This document shows positions 24,937-32,861 of a stretch of DNA of 40,094 nt, piece by piece. The stretch comes from Shewanella abyssi. Its GTDB lineage: Bacteria; Pseudomonadota; Gammaproteobacteria; Enterobacterales; Shewanellaceae. The first letter of the stretch is position 1; every line of letters begins with the position of its first letter. The stretch spans positions 1 through 40,094 of the forward strand of contig NZ_JAKIKR010000049.1 in the NCBI RefSeq assembly GCF_023284025.1, in the 5' to 3' direction. The notes under the pieces were generated by a model. That model was given only the letters and a program-made list of their open reading frames with translations. It was not told the origin of the DNA and did no database searches. Both the position numbers and the translations under genes were made by a program.

Positions 24937-26823
24937 ATGACAAATCAATACACCGCAGATGCTATTGAAGTCCTAAACGGACTTGACCCTGTAAAACGTC
25001 GCCCGGGTATGTATACCGATACTTCGCGCCCGAACCATTTAGGGCAAGAAGTCATTGATAATAGTGTCGATGAGGCACTTGCTGGGCATGCTAGCCGAAT
25101 CGACGTTATCTTACACGTCGACAATTCACTCGAAGTCACCGATGACGGCCGTGGTATGCCGGTGGATATTCACCCTGAAGAGGGGATCCCCGGGGTTGAG
25201 TTGATCCTCACTAAGCTACATGCTGGTGGTAAGTTTTCTAATAAAAGCTACCAATTCTCTGGTGGTTTGCATGGGGTTGGGATCTCGGTTGTTAACGCAC
25301 TGTCTAATCGAGTTGAAATCACTGTAAGGCGTAATGCTGAAGTCTATGATATGGCTTTTGAGCACGGCGAAAAAGTCGAAGAACTACGTGTGACGGGGAC
25401 CTGTGGTCGACGAAATACCGGTACTCGAGTCCATTTTTGGCCTGACGTTAGTTATTTTGATTCCGGTAATTTTTCAGTCAGTAAGCTCACTTATTTGCTC
25501 AAAGCAAAGGCGGTGTTGTGTCCAGGTTTAAGAATTAAGTTTGTAAACAAGCAGAATAATGAGACACAAGAATGGTTTTTTGAAAGTGGTTTAGAAGATT
25601 ACTTAAAGTCGTCAATTGATGGTGCGCCTACGTTGCCAGAAGTACCGTTTGTTGGCAACTTCAAGGGCAATGTTGAAGCTGCTGATTGGGCTATCACTTG
25701 GTTGCCTGAAGGTGGAGATTACTTGAATGAGAGTTACGTCAATCTTATTCCAACACCGCTAGGTGGTACGCACGTCAATGGCTTCAGGCAAGGCTTGCTT
25801 GAAGCCATGCGTGAGTTTTGCGATTTTAGAAATTTGATGCCAAGGGGTATCAAGTTAACCCCTGAAGATATCTGGGATCGTTGCACCTATATTTTGTCTA
25901 TCAAGATGCAAGATCCACAATTTTCAGGGCAAACTAAAGAGAAACTATCAAGTCGCCAATGTGCTGCTTTTGTATCTGGAATTGTGCGTGATGCATTTAG
26001 CCTGTGGCTAAACACCAATACAGAGCAAGCTGAAGCTTTGGCAGAACTGTGCATTAACAATGCACAGAAACGCTTAAAAGCTGCCAAGAAAGTGGCGCGT
26101 AAACGTATTACTTCAGGGCCTGCACTGCCAGGGAAACTGACCGATTGCAGTGGTCAAGACCCGATGCGCGGCGAACTATTCTTGGTGGAAGGTGACTCCG
26201 CTGGCGGTAGTGCTAAGCAAGCGCGTGATCGTGAATTTCAAGCGATAATGCCACTGCGTGGTAAAATCCTAAATACTTGGGAAGTCGATGCGTCGCAAGT
26301 GCTGGCATCACAAGAGGTTCATGATATCTCGGTCGCGATTGGTTGTGACCCTGATAGCAGTGATATTTCAGAATTAAGGTATGGCAAAATATGTATTTTA
26401 GCGGATGCTGACTCCGACGGACTGCATATTGCCACCCTGTTGTGTGCACTATTTATGAAGCATTACCGTGTACTGGTCGAGCAAGGACACATCTATGTGG
26501 CGATGCCACCTTTGTTTCGAATCGATATTGGTAAAGATGTTTTCTATGCACTCGATGAAGCAGAAAGAGAGGGGATTCTTGACCGCATCGCAGCAGAAAA
26601 GCGTAAAGGAAAGGTACAGGTAACACGATTTAAAGGCCTGGGTGAAATGAATCCACTGCAGCTGCGTGAGACCACAATGGATCCCAATACCCGTCGATTA
26701 GTTCAACTGACCATTGATGATGTCGATGATACATTGGCACTCATGGATATGTTATTAGCGAAAAAACGTTCTGGCGACAGAAAAATTTGGTTGGAGACGA
26801 AAGGCGATTTAGCGCAGATCTAG
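24937..26823 (+). CDS. parE: DNA topoisomerase IV subunit B ParE
   Basis: A 628-residue type IIA topoisomerase ATPase subunit. The GHKL motifs are DNSVDEALAGHA, DDGRGMP and GGLHGVGISVVNALS; the TOPRIM domain shows EGDSAGGSAKQ and the metal-binding DADSDGLH; the C terminus ends with RFKGLGEMNP and the final conserved QLTIDD region. With ParC it decatenates daughter chromosomes. Start at the ATG 24937 (MTNQYTADAIEVLNGL) fits homologues; an ATG at 24928 would add MCA. Neither has a good Shine-Dalgarno, so translation may depend on coupling to yqiA, 55 bp upstream. Confidence 0.97.
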   Translation: MTNQYTADAIEVLNGLDPVKRRPGMYTDTSRPNHLGQEVIDNSVDEALAGHASRIDVILHVDNSLEVTDDGRGMPVDIHPEEGIPGVELILTKLHAGGKFSNKSYQFSGGLHGVGISVVNALSNRVEITVRRNAEVYDMAFEHGEKVEELRVTGTCGRRNTGTRVHFWPDVSYFDSGNFSVSKLTYLLKAKAVLCPGLRIKFVNKQNNETQEWFFESGLEDYLKSSIDGAPTLPEVPFVGNFKGNVEAADWAITWLPEGGDYLNESYVNLIPTPLGGTHVNGFRQGLLEAMREFCDFRNLMPRGIKLTPEDIWDRCTYILSIKMQDPQFSGQTKEKLSSRQCAAFVSGIVRDAFSLWLNTNTEQAEALAELCINNAQKRLKAAKKVARKRITSGPALPGKLTDCSGQDPMRGELFLVEGDSAGGSAKQARDREFQAIMPLRGKILNTWEVDASQVLASQEVHDISVAIGCDPDSSDISELRYGKICILADADSDGLHIATLLCALFMKHYRVLVEQGHIYVAMPPLFRIDIGKDVFYALDEAEREGILDRIAAEKRKGKVQVTRFKGLGEMNPLQLRETTMDPNTRRLVQLTIDDVDDTLALMDMLLAKKRSGDRKIWLETKGDLAQI

Positions 26824-26867
26824 ATAGATCGCATACATCAACAGAGCATTAAACTAAAAGAATAATA

Positions 26868-28010
26868 ATGACGTTTGAAAATTACCCCAAACAAATATTT
26901 ATCGGTTTGTCCGCAATATTTGTGCAGCTTATTTATAGCACTGCGAGTATCGCAGCCGAGCCTGTGATGATCACTGTCTCTAAAGGCTTTGGCTTAACGC
27001 TATTTGCTTCCGATCTGGGCGATGCTAAACAGCTGGCCTTAGGCAGCAACGGCACGCTGTTTGTTGGTTCCTACAAAGAGGGAACCATAACGGCACTCGT
27101 CGATGCTAATCAGGATGGTAGAGTCGATAAACGCTATACCATTGCTAAAGGGCTACATTATCCCGAAGCGATAGCTTTTAAAGATGGTGCTCTTTATGTC
27201 GTTGAAGATGATCGAGTCTTAAGGTTTGTTGATATTGAGTCACGACTAAGACGCCCTGGACGGCCTAAAGAGGTTTATGATCGTTTACCTGGCAACACCA
27301 AAAAAAGTAAACGAGCCATGCATTTTGGTCCAGACGGTAAGCTTTATATTGCTATTGGTTCGACATGTAATGTGTGTGAGCCAGAAACACCGTTTGGTAG
27401 TATTATTGCAATCGATGTCAATACCGGTGAAAGCGAGCAAATTGTTAGCGGCGTTCGCCGAGTCGGCGCTTTTGATTGGTCAGTTAAAGACAAGGAATTA
27501 TGGTTTTCTGACTTAAGCCGAGACTGGATGGGAGATAACCTGCCACCCGATGAGATCAATAAGGTTGAAACCGTAGGCAGCCATTACGGCTTTCCCTATA
27601 TTCACGCTACAGATATTATTGAGCCTGCTTATAATAAGCCCGAAAACTTGAAAGTGGTCGCTCCTCAATTTGAGTTACCCGCTCACGTTGCACCTATGGG
27701 GCTGCACTTTTATCGCGGTGAACAGTTTCCAGAGCGTTACAGAAATCAAATGTTTGTTGCTGAAAATGGTTCATGGAACCGCTCAAGCAAAGTCGGTTAC
27801 CAGATAGTGATGCTTGAGATAGAAGATAAACAAGTCGTTAAACGTAGTACCGTTGTTAGCTTTTTAGATGGAGAGTTTCCGGTTGCCAGACCCCACTCAT
27901 TAATTACAGCACCCGATGGTGGCATGTATATTTCGGATGATTTTAAGGGCAACATTTACCGCTTGTATTACAAAAATCCACAAAAAAATCAGTCACAGGA
28001 TAATGATTAA
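26868..28010 (+). CDS. Secreted sorbosone-dehydrogenase-like beta-propeller protein
   Basis: 380 residues. The N terminus has a signal peptide (IFIGLSAIFVQLIYSTASIAA, cut near residue 30). The mature chain resembles the L-sorbosone dehydrogenase / PQQ glucose dehydrogenase-like six-bladed propeller: ASDLGDAKQLALGSNGTLFVG, KRAMHFGPDGKLYIAIGSTCNVC, DLSRDWMGDNLPPDEIN, APMGLHFYRG and MFVAENGSWNRS. The last are hallmark blocks of this family. Family members oxidise sugars or aldehydes with PQQ, but many lack proven activity. It is placed between parE and parC; its stop overlaps the parC start (TAATG at 28008-28012). Confidence 0.85.
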   Translation: MTFENYPKQIFIGLSAIFVQLIYSTASIAAEPVMITVSKGFGLTLFASDLGDAKQLALGSNGTLFVGSYKEGTITALVDANQDGRVDKRYTIAKGLHYPEAIAFKDGALYVVEDDRVLRFVDIESRLRRPGRPKEVYDRLPGNTKKSKRAMHFGPDGKLYIAIGSTCNVCEPETPFGSIIAIDVNTGESEQIVSGVRRVGAFDWSVKDKELWFSDLSRDWMGDNLPPDEINKVETVGSHYGFPYIHATDIIEPAYNKPENLKVVAPQFELPAHVAPMGLHFYRGEQFPERYRNQMFVAENGSWNRSSKVGYQIVMLEIEDKQVVKRSTVVSFLDGEFPVARPHSLITAPDGGMYISDDFKGNIYRLYYKNPQKNQSQDND

Positions 28011-30277
28011 TGAGTGATGCGATAGATTTAAGCTTAGACGGTGTAGAGCAGATGCCAATGCGCCGCTTCACGGAAGAAGCATACCTTAATTATTCCATGT
28101 ACGTGATCATGGACCGTGCTCTGCCGCATATTGGTGACGGACTCAAACCTGTTCAAAGGCGTATCATTTACGCCATGAGCGAGCTTGGCTTGTCTGCACA
28201 GTCAAAGCATAAGAAATCTGCTCGTACCGTCGGCGACGTGCTCGGTAAATATCACCCTCACGGTGATAGCGCCTGTTATGAAGCCATGGTACTGATGGCG
28301 CAACCGTTCTCCTACCGTTATCCGTTGGTCGACGGCCAGGGAAACTGGGGGGCGCCAGATGATCCTAAGTCATTTGCGGCGATGCGATATACCGAAGCTA
28401 GACTGTCAAAATTCTCTGAAGTTCTGTTAAGTGAGCTCGGCCAAGGGACCGTTGATTGGGGCGTTAACTTTGATGGCACCATGAAAGAACCGCTAGTCAT
28501 GCCTGCTCGGTTGCCTCATATCCTACTCAACGGCATCACAGGTATTGCTGTTGGTATGGCGACTGATGTGCCGCCACACAATGTGAAGGAGCTCGTGGGC
28601 GCTTGTATCGAATTACTCGATAATCCGAAGGCCGATCTACCTCGTTTGATGGAGTTCGTTACAGGACCTGATTATCCAACTGAGGCGGAGATCATTACCC
28701 CTAAAGCGGATATCGTCAAAATATATCAGACGGGTCGCGGCTCGATTAGAGCCAGAGCTGTATACAGTGTAGAAGATGGTGAGGTGGTCATTACTGCACT
28801 GCCGCATCAAGCCAGTAGCGGTAAGATATTGGAGCAGATTGCGGCGCAGATGCAGGCTAAGAAGTTGCCTATGGTAACGGATTTACGTGATGAGTCTGAT
28901 CACGAAAGCCCTGTGCGGATGATCATTGTGCCGCGCTCTAACCGCGTCGATTGCGATCAGATGATGGCGCACCTTTTTGCGACCACCGATCTAGAGAAAA
29001 GCTTTCGAGTTAATCTTAATATATTAGGGTTGAACGGACGACCACAGGTTAAAGGTCTTCTTGAAATATTGACTGAATGGTTGGTTTTTCGGATGACAAC
29101 GGTTAAGCGTCGTTTAGAATATCGTCTAGATAAAATCTTAGCCAGACTGCACATTCTTGATGCCTTGATGATCGCATTTTTGAATATCGATGAAGTCATT
29201 GAGATCATTCGTTTTCATGATGAACCCAAAGCTGAGTTGATGACAAGATTCAATCTGTCAGATAAACAAGCTGATGCGATTCTGGATCTAAAGCTGCGCC
29301 ACCTAGCTAAGTTAGAAGAGTTTAAGATTCAATCTGAGCAAAATGAGCTAGCCGCAGAACGTGACAAGCTACAACTGCTTTTAAGCTCCGAACGTCGTAT
29401 GAAAACGCTCATTAAAAAAGAACTGATTAGAGATGGCGAAGACTACGGTGATGAACGCCGCTCACCACTGGTCGAGCGTGGAGAGTCAAAGGCACTGACC
29501 GAGCAAGAACTCGTCCCTGTTGAGTCTGTTACCGTTGTATTATCAGCAAAAGGCTGGGTGCGGTGCGCCAAGGGCCACGATATTGATGGCAAGAGTTTGT
29601 CTTATAAAGCGGGGGATGAATACCTCTGTGCCGCGCCAGGCCGCAGTAATCAACCGAGTGTCTTTATTGATACTTCCGGTAGGTCATTCGCCACTGAGAC
29701 TCATACGTTGCCGTCAGCGCGCTCTCAAGGCGAACCTATAACGACCCGCTTTAATCTAGCGCCCGGTGCAACAGTGGAGCATGTGTTGTTGGCTGATGAA
29801 AAGCAGTGTTATATTTTGGCCTCTGATGCCGGTTACGGATTTATAGTGGCGAATAAAGATATGATATCGCGTAATAAAGCGGGTAAAGCCTTGTTAAGCT
29901 TACCTGCCAACGCGAAGGTATTACTGCCACAAAAAGTCGATAAATCAGCAGCACAATCTATATTGGCGATCACTAATGAAGGCAGGATGCTACTGTTCTC
30001 ATTAGATGCTTTACCGCAACTGACAAAAGGTAAGGGTAACAAGATCATTGGTATACCGACTGAACGGGCTAAGAACCGTGAGGAGCTGTTAACGCATCTT
30101 CAGGTTATCCCCGAAGGTATGCCGATTACTTTGTGGGCCGGTAAACGCAAGCTAACCTTAAAACCAAGTGATTTGGAGCATTATCGCGGAGAGCGTGGTC
30201 GCAGAGGGGCTAAGTTGCCTCGTGGGCTGCAGCGTGTTGATAGCGTTGAGCTAGGTGAAGGCGAGCAGCAGGAATAG
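28010..30277 (+). CDS. parC: DNA topoisomerase IV subunit A ParC
   Basis: A 755-residue topoisomerase IV subunit A. Catalytic Tyr127 sits in AAMRYTEARLS; the quinolone-determining segment YHPHGDSACYE has Ser87 and Glu91, the wild-type residues at E. coli positions 80 and 84, so no classic ParC resistance change is present. The C-terminal part after about residue 500 holds the degenerate beta-pinwheel DNA-wrapping repeats. Translation is coupled to the upstream propeller gene by a 1-bp overlap. A strong bidirectional terminator follows. Confidence 0.97.
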   Translation: MSDAIDLSLDGVEQMPMRRFTEEAYLNYSMYVIMDRALPHIGDGLKPVQRRIIYAMSELGLSAQSKHKKSARTVGDVLGKYHPHGDSACYEAMVLMAQPFSYRYPLVDGQGNWGAPDDPKSFAAMRYTEARLSKFSEVLLSELGQGTVDWGVNFDGTMKEPLVMPARLPHILLNGITGIAVGMATDVPPHNVKELVGACIELLDNPKADLPRLMEFVTGPDYPTEAEIITPKADIVKIYQTGRGSIRARAVYSVEDGEVVITALPHQASSGKILEQIAAQMQAKKLPMVTDLRDESDHESPVRMIIVPRSNRVDCDQMMAHLFATTDLEKSFRVNLNILGLNGRPQVKGLLEILTEWLVFRMTTVKRRLEYRLDKILARLHILDALMIAFLNIDEVIEIIRFHDEPKAELMTRFNLSDKQADAILDLKLRHLAKLEEFKIQSEQNELAAERDKLQLLLSSERRMKTLIKKELIRDGEDYGDERRSPLVERGESKALTEQELVPVESVTVVLSAKGWVRCAKGHDIDGKSLSYKAGDEYLCAAPGRSNQPSVFIDTSGRSFATETHTLPSARSQGEPITTRFNLAPGATVEHVLLADEKQCYILASDAGYGFIVANKDMISRNKAGKALLSLPANAKVLLPQKVDKSAAQSILAITNEGRMLLFSLDALPQLTKGKGNKIIGIPTERAKNREELLTHLQVIPEGMPITLWAGKRKLTLKPSDLEHYRGERGRRGAKLPRGLQRVDSVELGEGEQQE

Positions 30278-30300
30278 CGTTGAAGTTTGAATGAACAGAC

Positions 30301-30335
30301 ATAAAAAATGCAGCCCTATGGCTGCATTTTTTTAT
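30301..30335. terminator. Bidirectional terminator between parC and bfd
   Basis: TGCAGCC (30309-30315) / GGCTGCA (30320-30326) with a CTAT loop, flanked by an A tract and a seven-T tract, so it can serve both convergent genes. Confidence 0.85.
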
Positions 30336-30349
30336 AAAGTCACTTAATA

Positions 30350-30541
30350 CTAAGCGACTTCATAATAATTGGGTTCGATATCGACCTGTCTTTGGATTAT
30401 TTGCGTTGCCATTTTGGCACACTTACCACATTGGTCTGCAACGCCGAGGCGCCTTTTTACATCAGCTAATGAAGCATCGCCTTGGCTAACCGCTTCTTTA
30501 ATCTGTGTATCTGTAATTGCATGACAAAGGCAAACGTACAT
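30350..30541 (-). CDS. bfd: Bacterioferritin-associated ferredoxin Bfd
   Basis: A 63-residue [2Fe-2S] protein. The four cluster ligands C4, C6, C38 and C41 form the CxC...CxxC pattern of Bfd (MYVCLCHAIT, DQCGKCA). It reduces the ferric core of bacterioferritin so iron can be released during iron starvation. Two good Fur-box-like sites lie 40-83 bp upstream of the start, consistent with iron repression. No bacterioferritin gene is in the window. The start ATG lies after a TCACCC/GGGTGA stretch; its ribosome binding site is GGATCACC-like and weak. Confidence 0.95.
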   Translation of the reverse strand: MYVCLCHAITDTQIKEAVSQGDASLADVKRRLGVADQCGKCAKMATQIIQRQVDIEPNYYEVA

Positions 30542-30580
30542 ATAGGGTGATCCAGCAATCGAATATGCACGAAGTATAAA

Positions 30581-30595
30581 TGAAAACGATTCTCA
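30581..30595 (-). promoter_or_regulatory. Fur-box-like site 1 upstream of bfd
   Basis: TGAAAACGATTCTCA reads as a 7-1-7 Fur element (consensus TGATAAT-N-ATTATCA) with 11 of 14 positions matched. It is about 40 bp from the bfd start codon, in the expected promoter zone. Confidence 0.7.
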
Positions 30596-30609
30596 ATGCT
30601 AATAACTAG

Positions 30610-30624
30610 TGAGAATAGTTATCA
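30610..30624 (-). promoter_or_regulatory. Fur-box-like site 2 upstream of bfd
   Basis: TGAGAATAGTTATCA matches the Fur 7-1-7 consensus at 12 of 14 positions. Its centre lies 29 bp from that of site 1, so two Fur dimers could load side by side. Confidence 0.72.
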
Positions 30625-30747
30625 GTCGTTGTTTATATTTGCAGTTATTAAAAAGCTTGCAGTGGATCACAACCGAGTGGCAACTTGACGACTTGGTCAT
30701 GTTTTATGCTTACTTGTCGATATATTGCTACGGTGTTTAAAATAGGC

Positions 30748-31674
30748 CTAGTAGCCGCGTTCGAAATGGACTCGATGAGATAGCTCTTCTCCCTTTATCC
30801 ACTTATGGTAGTTTTCTGAAAAGATCTCTACCACTTGCTCTGGAAAACTAGGCGCGGCTATATGTGGCGTAATCACCACATTGTCGAGTGACCAAATAGG
30901 GTGATCTTCTGGTAAAGGTTCTTGATTAAATACGTCAAGGATAGCCTGTTGCTGCTGGTTTTGGATCAGCTGAATATATAAGGCGTCTAAATCGAGCACA
31001 TCGCCTCTACCTAGGTTAAATAACACCACCTCTTTCTTTAATAGCGATAGCGTATGCTGGTTAAGTGCGCCTCGAGTCTCAGGGGTACTCGGTAAAATAC
31101 TGGCGACGGCATCAGCCCTTGGTAGGTAGTGGGTTAGATTGGCTAAGGTGTCGACTTCATCAAAACCTTTAGTCGGTTTTGCACCGCGATTAATACCAAT
31201 AACATGCATGCCGAAATGCTTAGCGGTTTGGGCGATATGCTTAGCGATAGAACCTGTTCCTAGCAGCAATAGGTTTTGCCCTTGTAACGTCTTGTAGCTG
31301 CCAGGAAGCCATACTTTCTGCGCTTGCTGACTTCTATACTTAAAGTGCTCTCGCTGGTAGGCTAAAAGGTAACCAAACATGTATTCACTCATCAATGGAC
31401 CAAAAATCCCACGCACATTGGTCAATTCATAGTCTCGGCGTTGCCTCGGCTTCACTAACGCATCCACTCCAGCAAAAGTTGACTGCATCCATTTTAAATT
31501 GGCTGCGTGAGGCAGTATGGGGGCTGCGAGGCTGGGTTCTGCAAGCCAGAGGTCCGCGTTAAAAATATTTTGTGGGTTATCATCCAAAATATGGATGTTA
31601 GGCAGATGACAAGAAGCCAAAAGCTGACGATATCGTTCATTTTCTCTGGTAAGTAATAGTAGCTTGTGTCCCAT
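30748..31674 (-). CDS. D-isomer-specific 2-hydroxyacid dehydrogenase (GhrA-like)
   Basis: 308 residues. The NAD(P)-binding segment LLLGTGSIAKHIAQ (with the GxGxxx(A/G) motif) is followed by INRGAKP, whose Arg suggests NADP(H) preference. Catalytic residues are Arg in FNLGRGDVLD, Glu in FNQEPLPEDHP and His in VVITPHIAAPS. It is most like the glyoxylate/hydroxypyruvate reductase GhrA. Substrate is not proven. Single gene, divergent from the small membrane protein to the right. Confidence 0.85.
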   Translation of the reverse strand: MGHKLLLLTRENERYRQLLASCHLPNIHILDDNPQNIFNADLWLAEPSLAAPILPHAANLKWMQSTFAGVDALVKPRQRRDYELTNVRGIFGPLMSEYMFGYLLAYQREHFKYRSQQAQKVWLPGSYKTLQGQNLLLLGTGSIAKHIAQTAKHFGMHVIGINRGAKPTKGFDEVDTLANLTHYLPRADAVASILPSTPETRGALNQHTLSLLKKEVVLFNLGRGDVLDLDALYIQLIQNQQQQAILDVFNQEPLPEDHPIWSLDNVVITPHIAAPSFPEQVVEIFSENYHKWIKGEELSHRVHFERGY

Positions 31675-31722
31675 GCTGACTCCCTTTATCCTAGCTCTAC
31701 GTTGTTGTATTCGAGTGTTTTT

Positions 31723-32055
31723 ATGTCTAAATTAATTGAGTTTCTGAGCTATTTAGGTTCGTTTATCTATCCTTGGCTAACAGAAGCTTCAACAGCCATT
31801 GTTGCGTGTGCACTTGTTGTTTTTGGTAGCGATATTAACCGTTTTTTACGTCGCTATCTAACCGGGCGTTCTTTCATTATCCGTACATTCATTTTCGTGT
31901 TAGTTAATGCATTCGGCTATGGCTTAATTATAGTGAAACTAAGCCCTGTTCTAGCGCAATATATGGCTAGAGTACCTTCACACTGGCTGTTCATGCTTGT
32001 TATCGCGATGTTTGTCGCTATTGGTGGCTGGGCTCAACGGAACAAACAAGTTTAA
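31723..32055 (+). CDS. DUF3392-like small inner-membrane protein
   Basis: A 110-residue protein with three predicted TM helices (about 8-33, 45-70 and 80-100). The blocks VFGSDINRFLRRYLTGRSFIIRTFIF and FGYGLIIVKLSP suggest the DUF3392 family of gammaproteobacterial membrane proteins, of unknown function. The ATG at 31723 is preferred; a frame starting at 31666 overlaps the neighbouring gene and adds a hydrophilic stretch unlike the family. The ribosome binding site is weak (CGAG). Family call is moderate. Confidence 0.7.
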   Translation: MSKLIEFLSYLGSFIYPWLTEASTAIVACALVVFGSDINRFLRRYLTGRSFIIRTFIFVLVNAFGYGLIIVKLSPVLAQYMARVPSHWLFMLVIAMFVAIGGWAQRNKQV

Positions 32056-32139
32056 GCTGTTCATTTTAGTGTAGATTATATTATTCTATTTTGGGAAATA
32101 GATATCTAAATCATCGGCGGGGAATGAGTCTGATAACGG

Positions 32140-32835
32140 TTAACTTTCCGCTAATGTATCTATGGCTCTAGCGGGAAAGTTAGTGAAGATTCCATCGACT
32201 CCAAGTGCTGCCAACATCGTTATATCGTCCGAGAAATCCACCGTATAAACATAAACCTTAGCCCCGCGTTGATGTGCATCATTAATCATCTCTTCGGTGA
32301 CAAAACTCAGGCCTAAATGGATAGAGTATGCGTCGAGTTCGCTAACCACTTGTGCTAAATTTAATGGCACCCCCTCGATGAGCGGCGCAACATTGGCACT
32401 GGGAAAAGACTGCTTAAACGTTTTAAGCATCGGGTGATTAAAAGATGAGATTAACAGCCTGCTTGGATCATAATTTGGTTGCTGGATTAGATTAGCGTAT
32501 AGAGCTATAAAGGCAGGCAGAACCGATAGCCCTTTAAGCTCGATGTTGATCTCAATGTTGTAAGGTTTTAACGCTGCCAACACCTCCGCTAGTGTGGGGA
32601 TAGCTTCACCTGAGACGGTGATACCTGCTACATATTGTTTACTCGCTTTACCGATTAGGCCTTTGCCTGAGCTTTTGGCTTCGAGCCGTCTATCATGAAA
32701 AACATAGAGTTCGCCTTCAACCAAATGAATATCCAGCTCAACGGCATTAGCGCCGAGTTCAATCGCTTTCATAAACGCTTTGAGGGTATTTTCAGGGGCG
32801 GAACCACTCGCGCCGCGGTGAGCATATATCTTCAT
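32140..32835 (-). CDS. Glycerophosphodiester phosphodiesterase (UgpQ type)
   Basis: A 231-residue cytosolic GDPD with no signal peptide. The catalytic His pair is in AHRGASGSAPENT and FHDRRLE; metal ligands Glu (EN) and E/D in AVELDIH are present. It hydrolyses deacylated phospholipid headgroups to glycerol-3-phosphate and an alcohol. The gene is 26 bp downstream of mscM and so probably the last gene of the rsgA-psd-eamA-mscM run, a fitting place beside phospholipid synthesis. Closest to E. coli UgpQ (247 residues). Confidence 0.9.
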   Translation of the reverse strand: MKIYAHRGASGSAPENTLKAFMKAIELGANAVELDIHLVEGELYVFHDRRLEAKSSGKGLIGKASKQYVAGITVSGEAIPTLAEVLAALKPYNIEINIELKGLSVLPAFIALYANLIQQPNYDPSRLLISSFNHPMLKTFKQSFPSANVAPLIEGVPLNLAQVVSELDAYSIHLGLSFVTEEMINDAHQRGAKVYVYTVDFSDDITMLAALGVDGIFTNFPARAIDTLAES

Positions 32836-32861
32836 TAGTTAGCTTCTTGGATCATTGGATA

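Noticed and set aside
32085..32102. TCTATTT/AAATAGA hairpin between the DUF3392-like gene and the glycerophosphodiesterase gene as a terminator
   Set aside because: The stem is only A/T-rich pairs with one C-G pair and no T tract on either side, so it is too weak to call.
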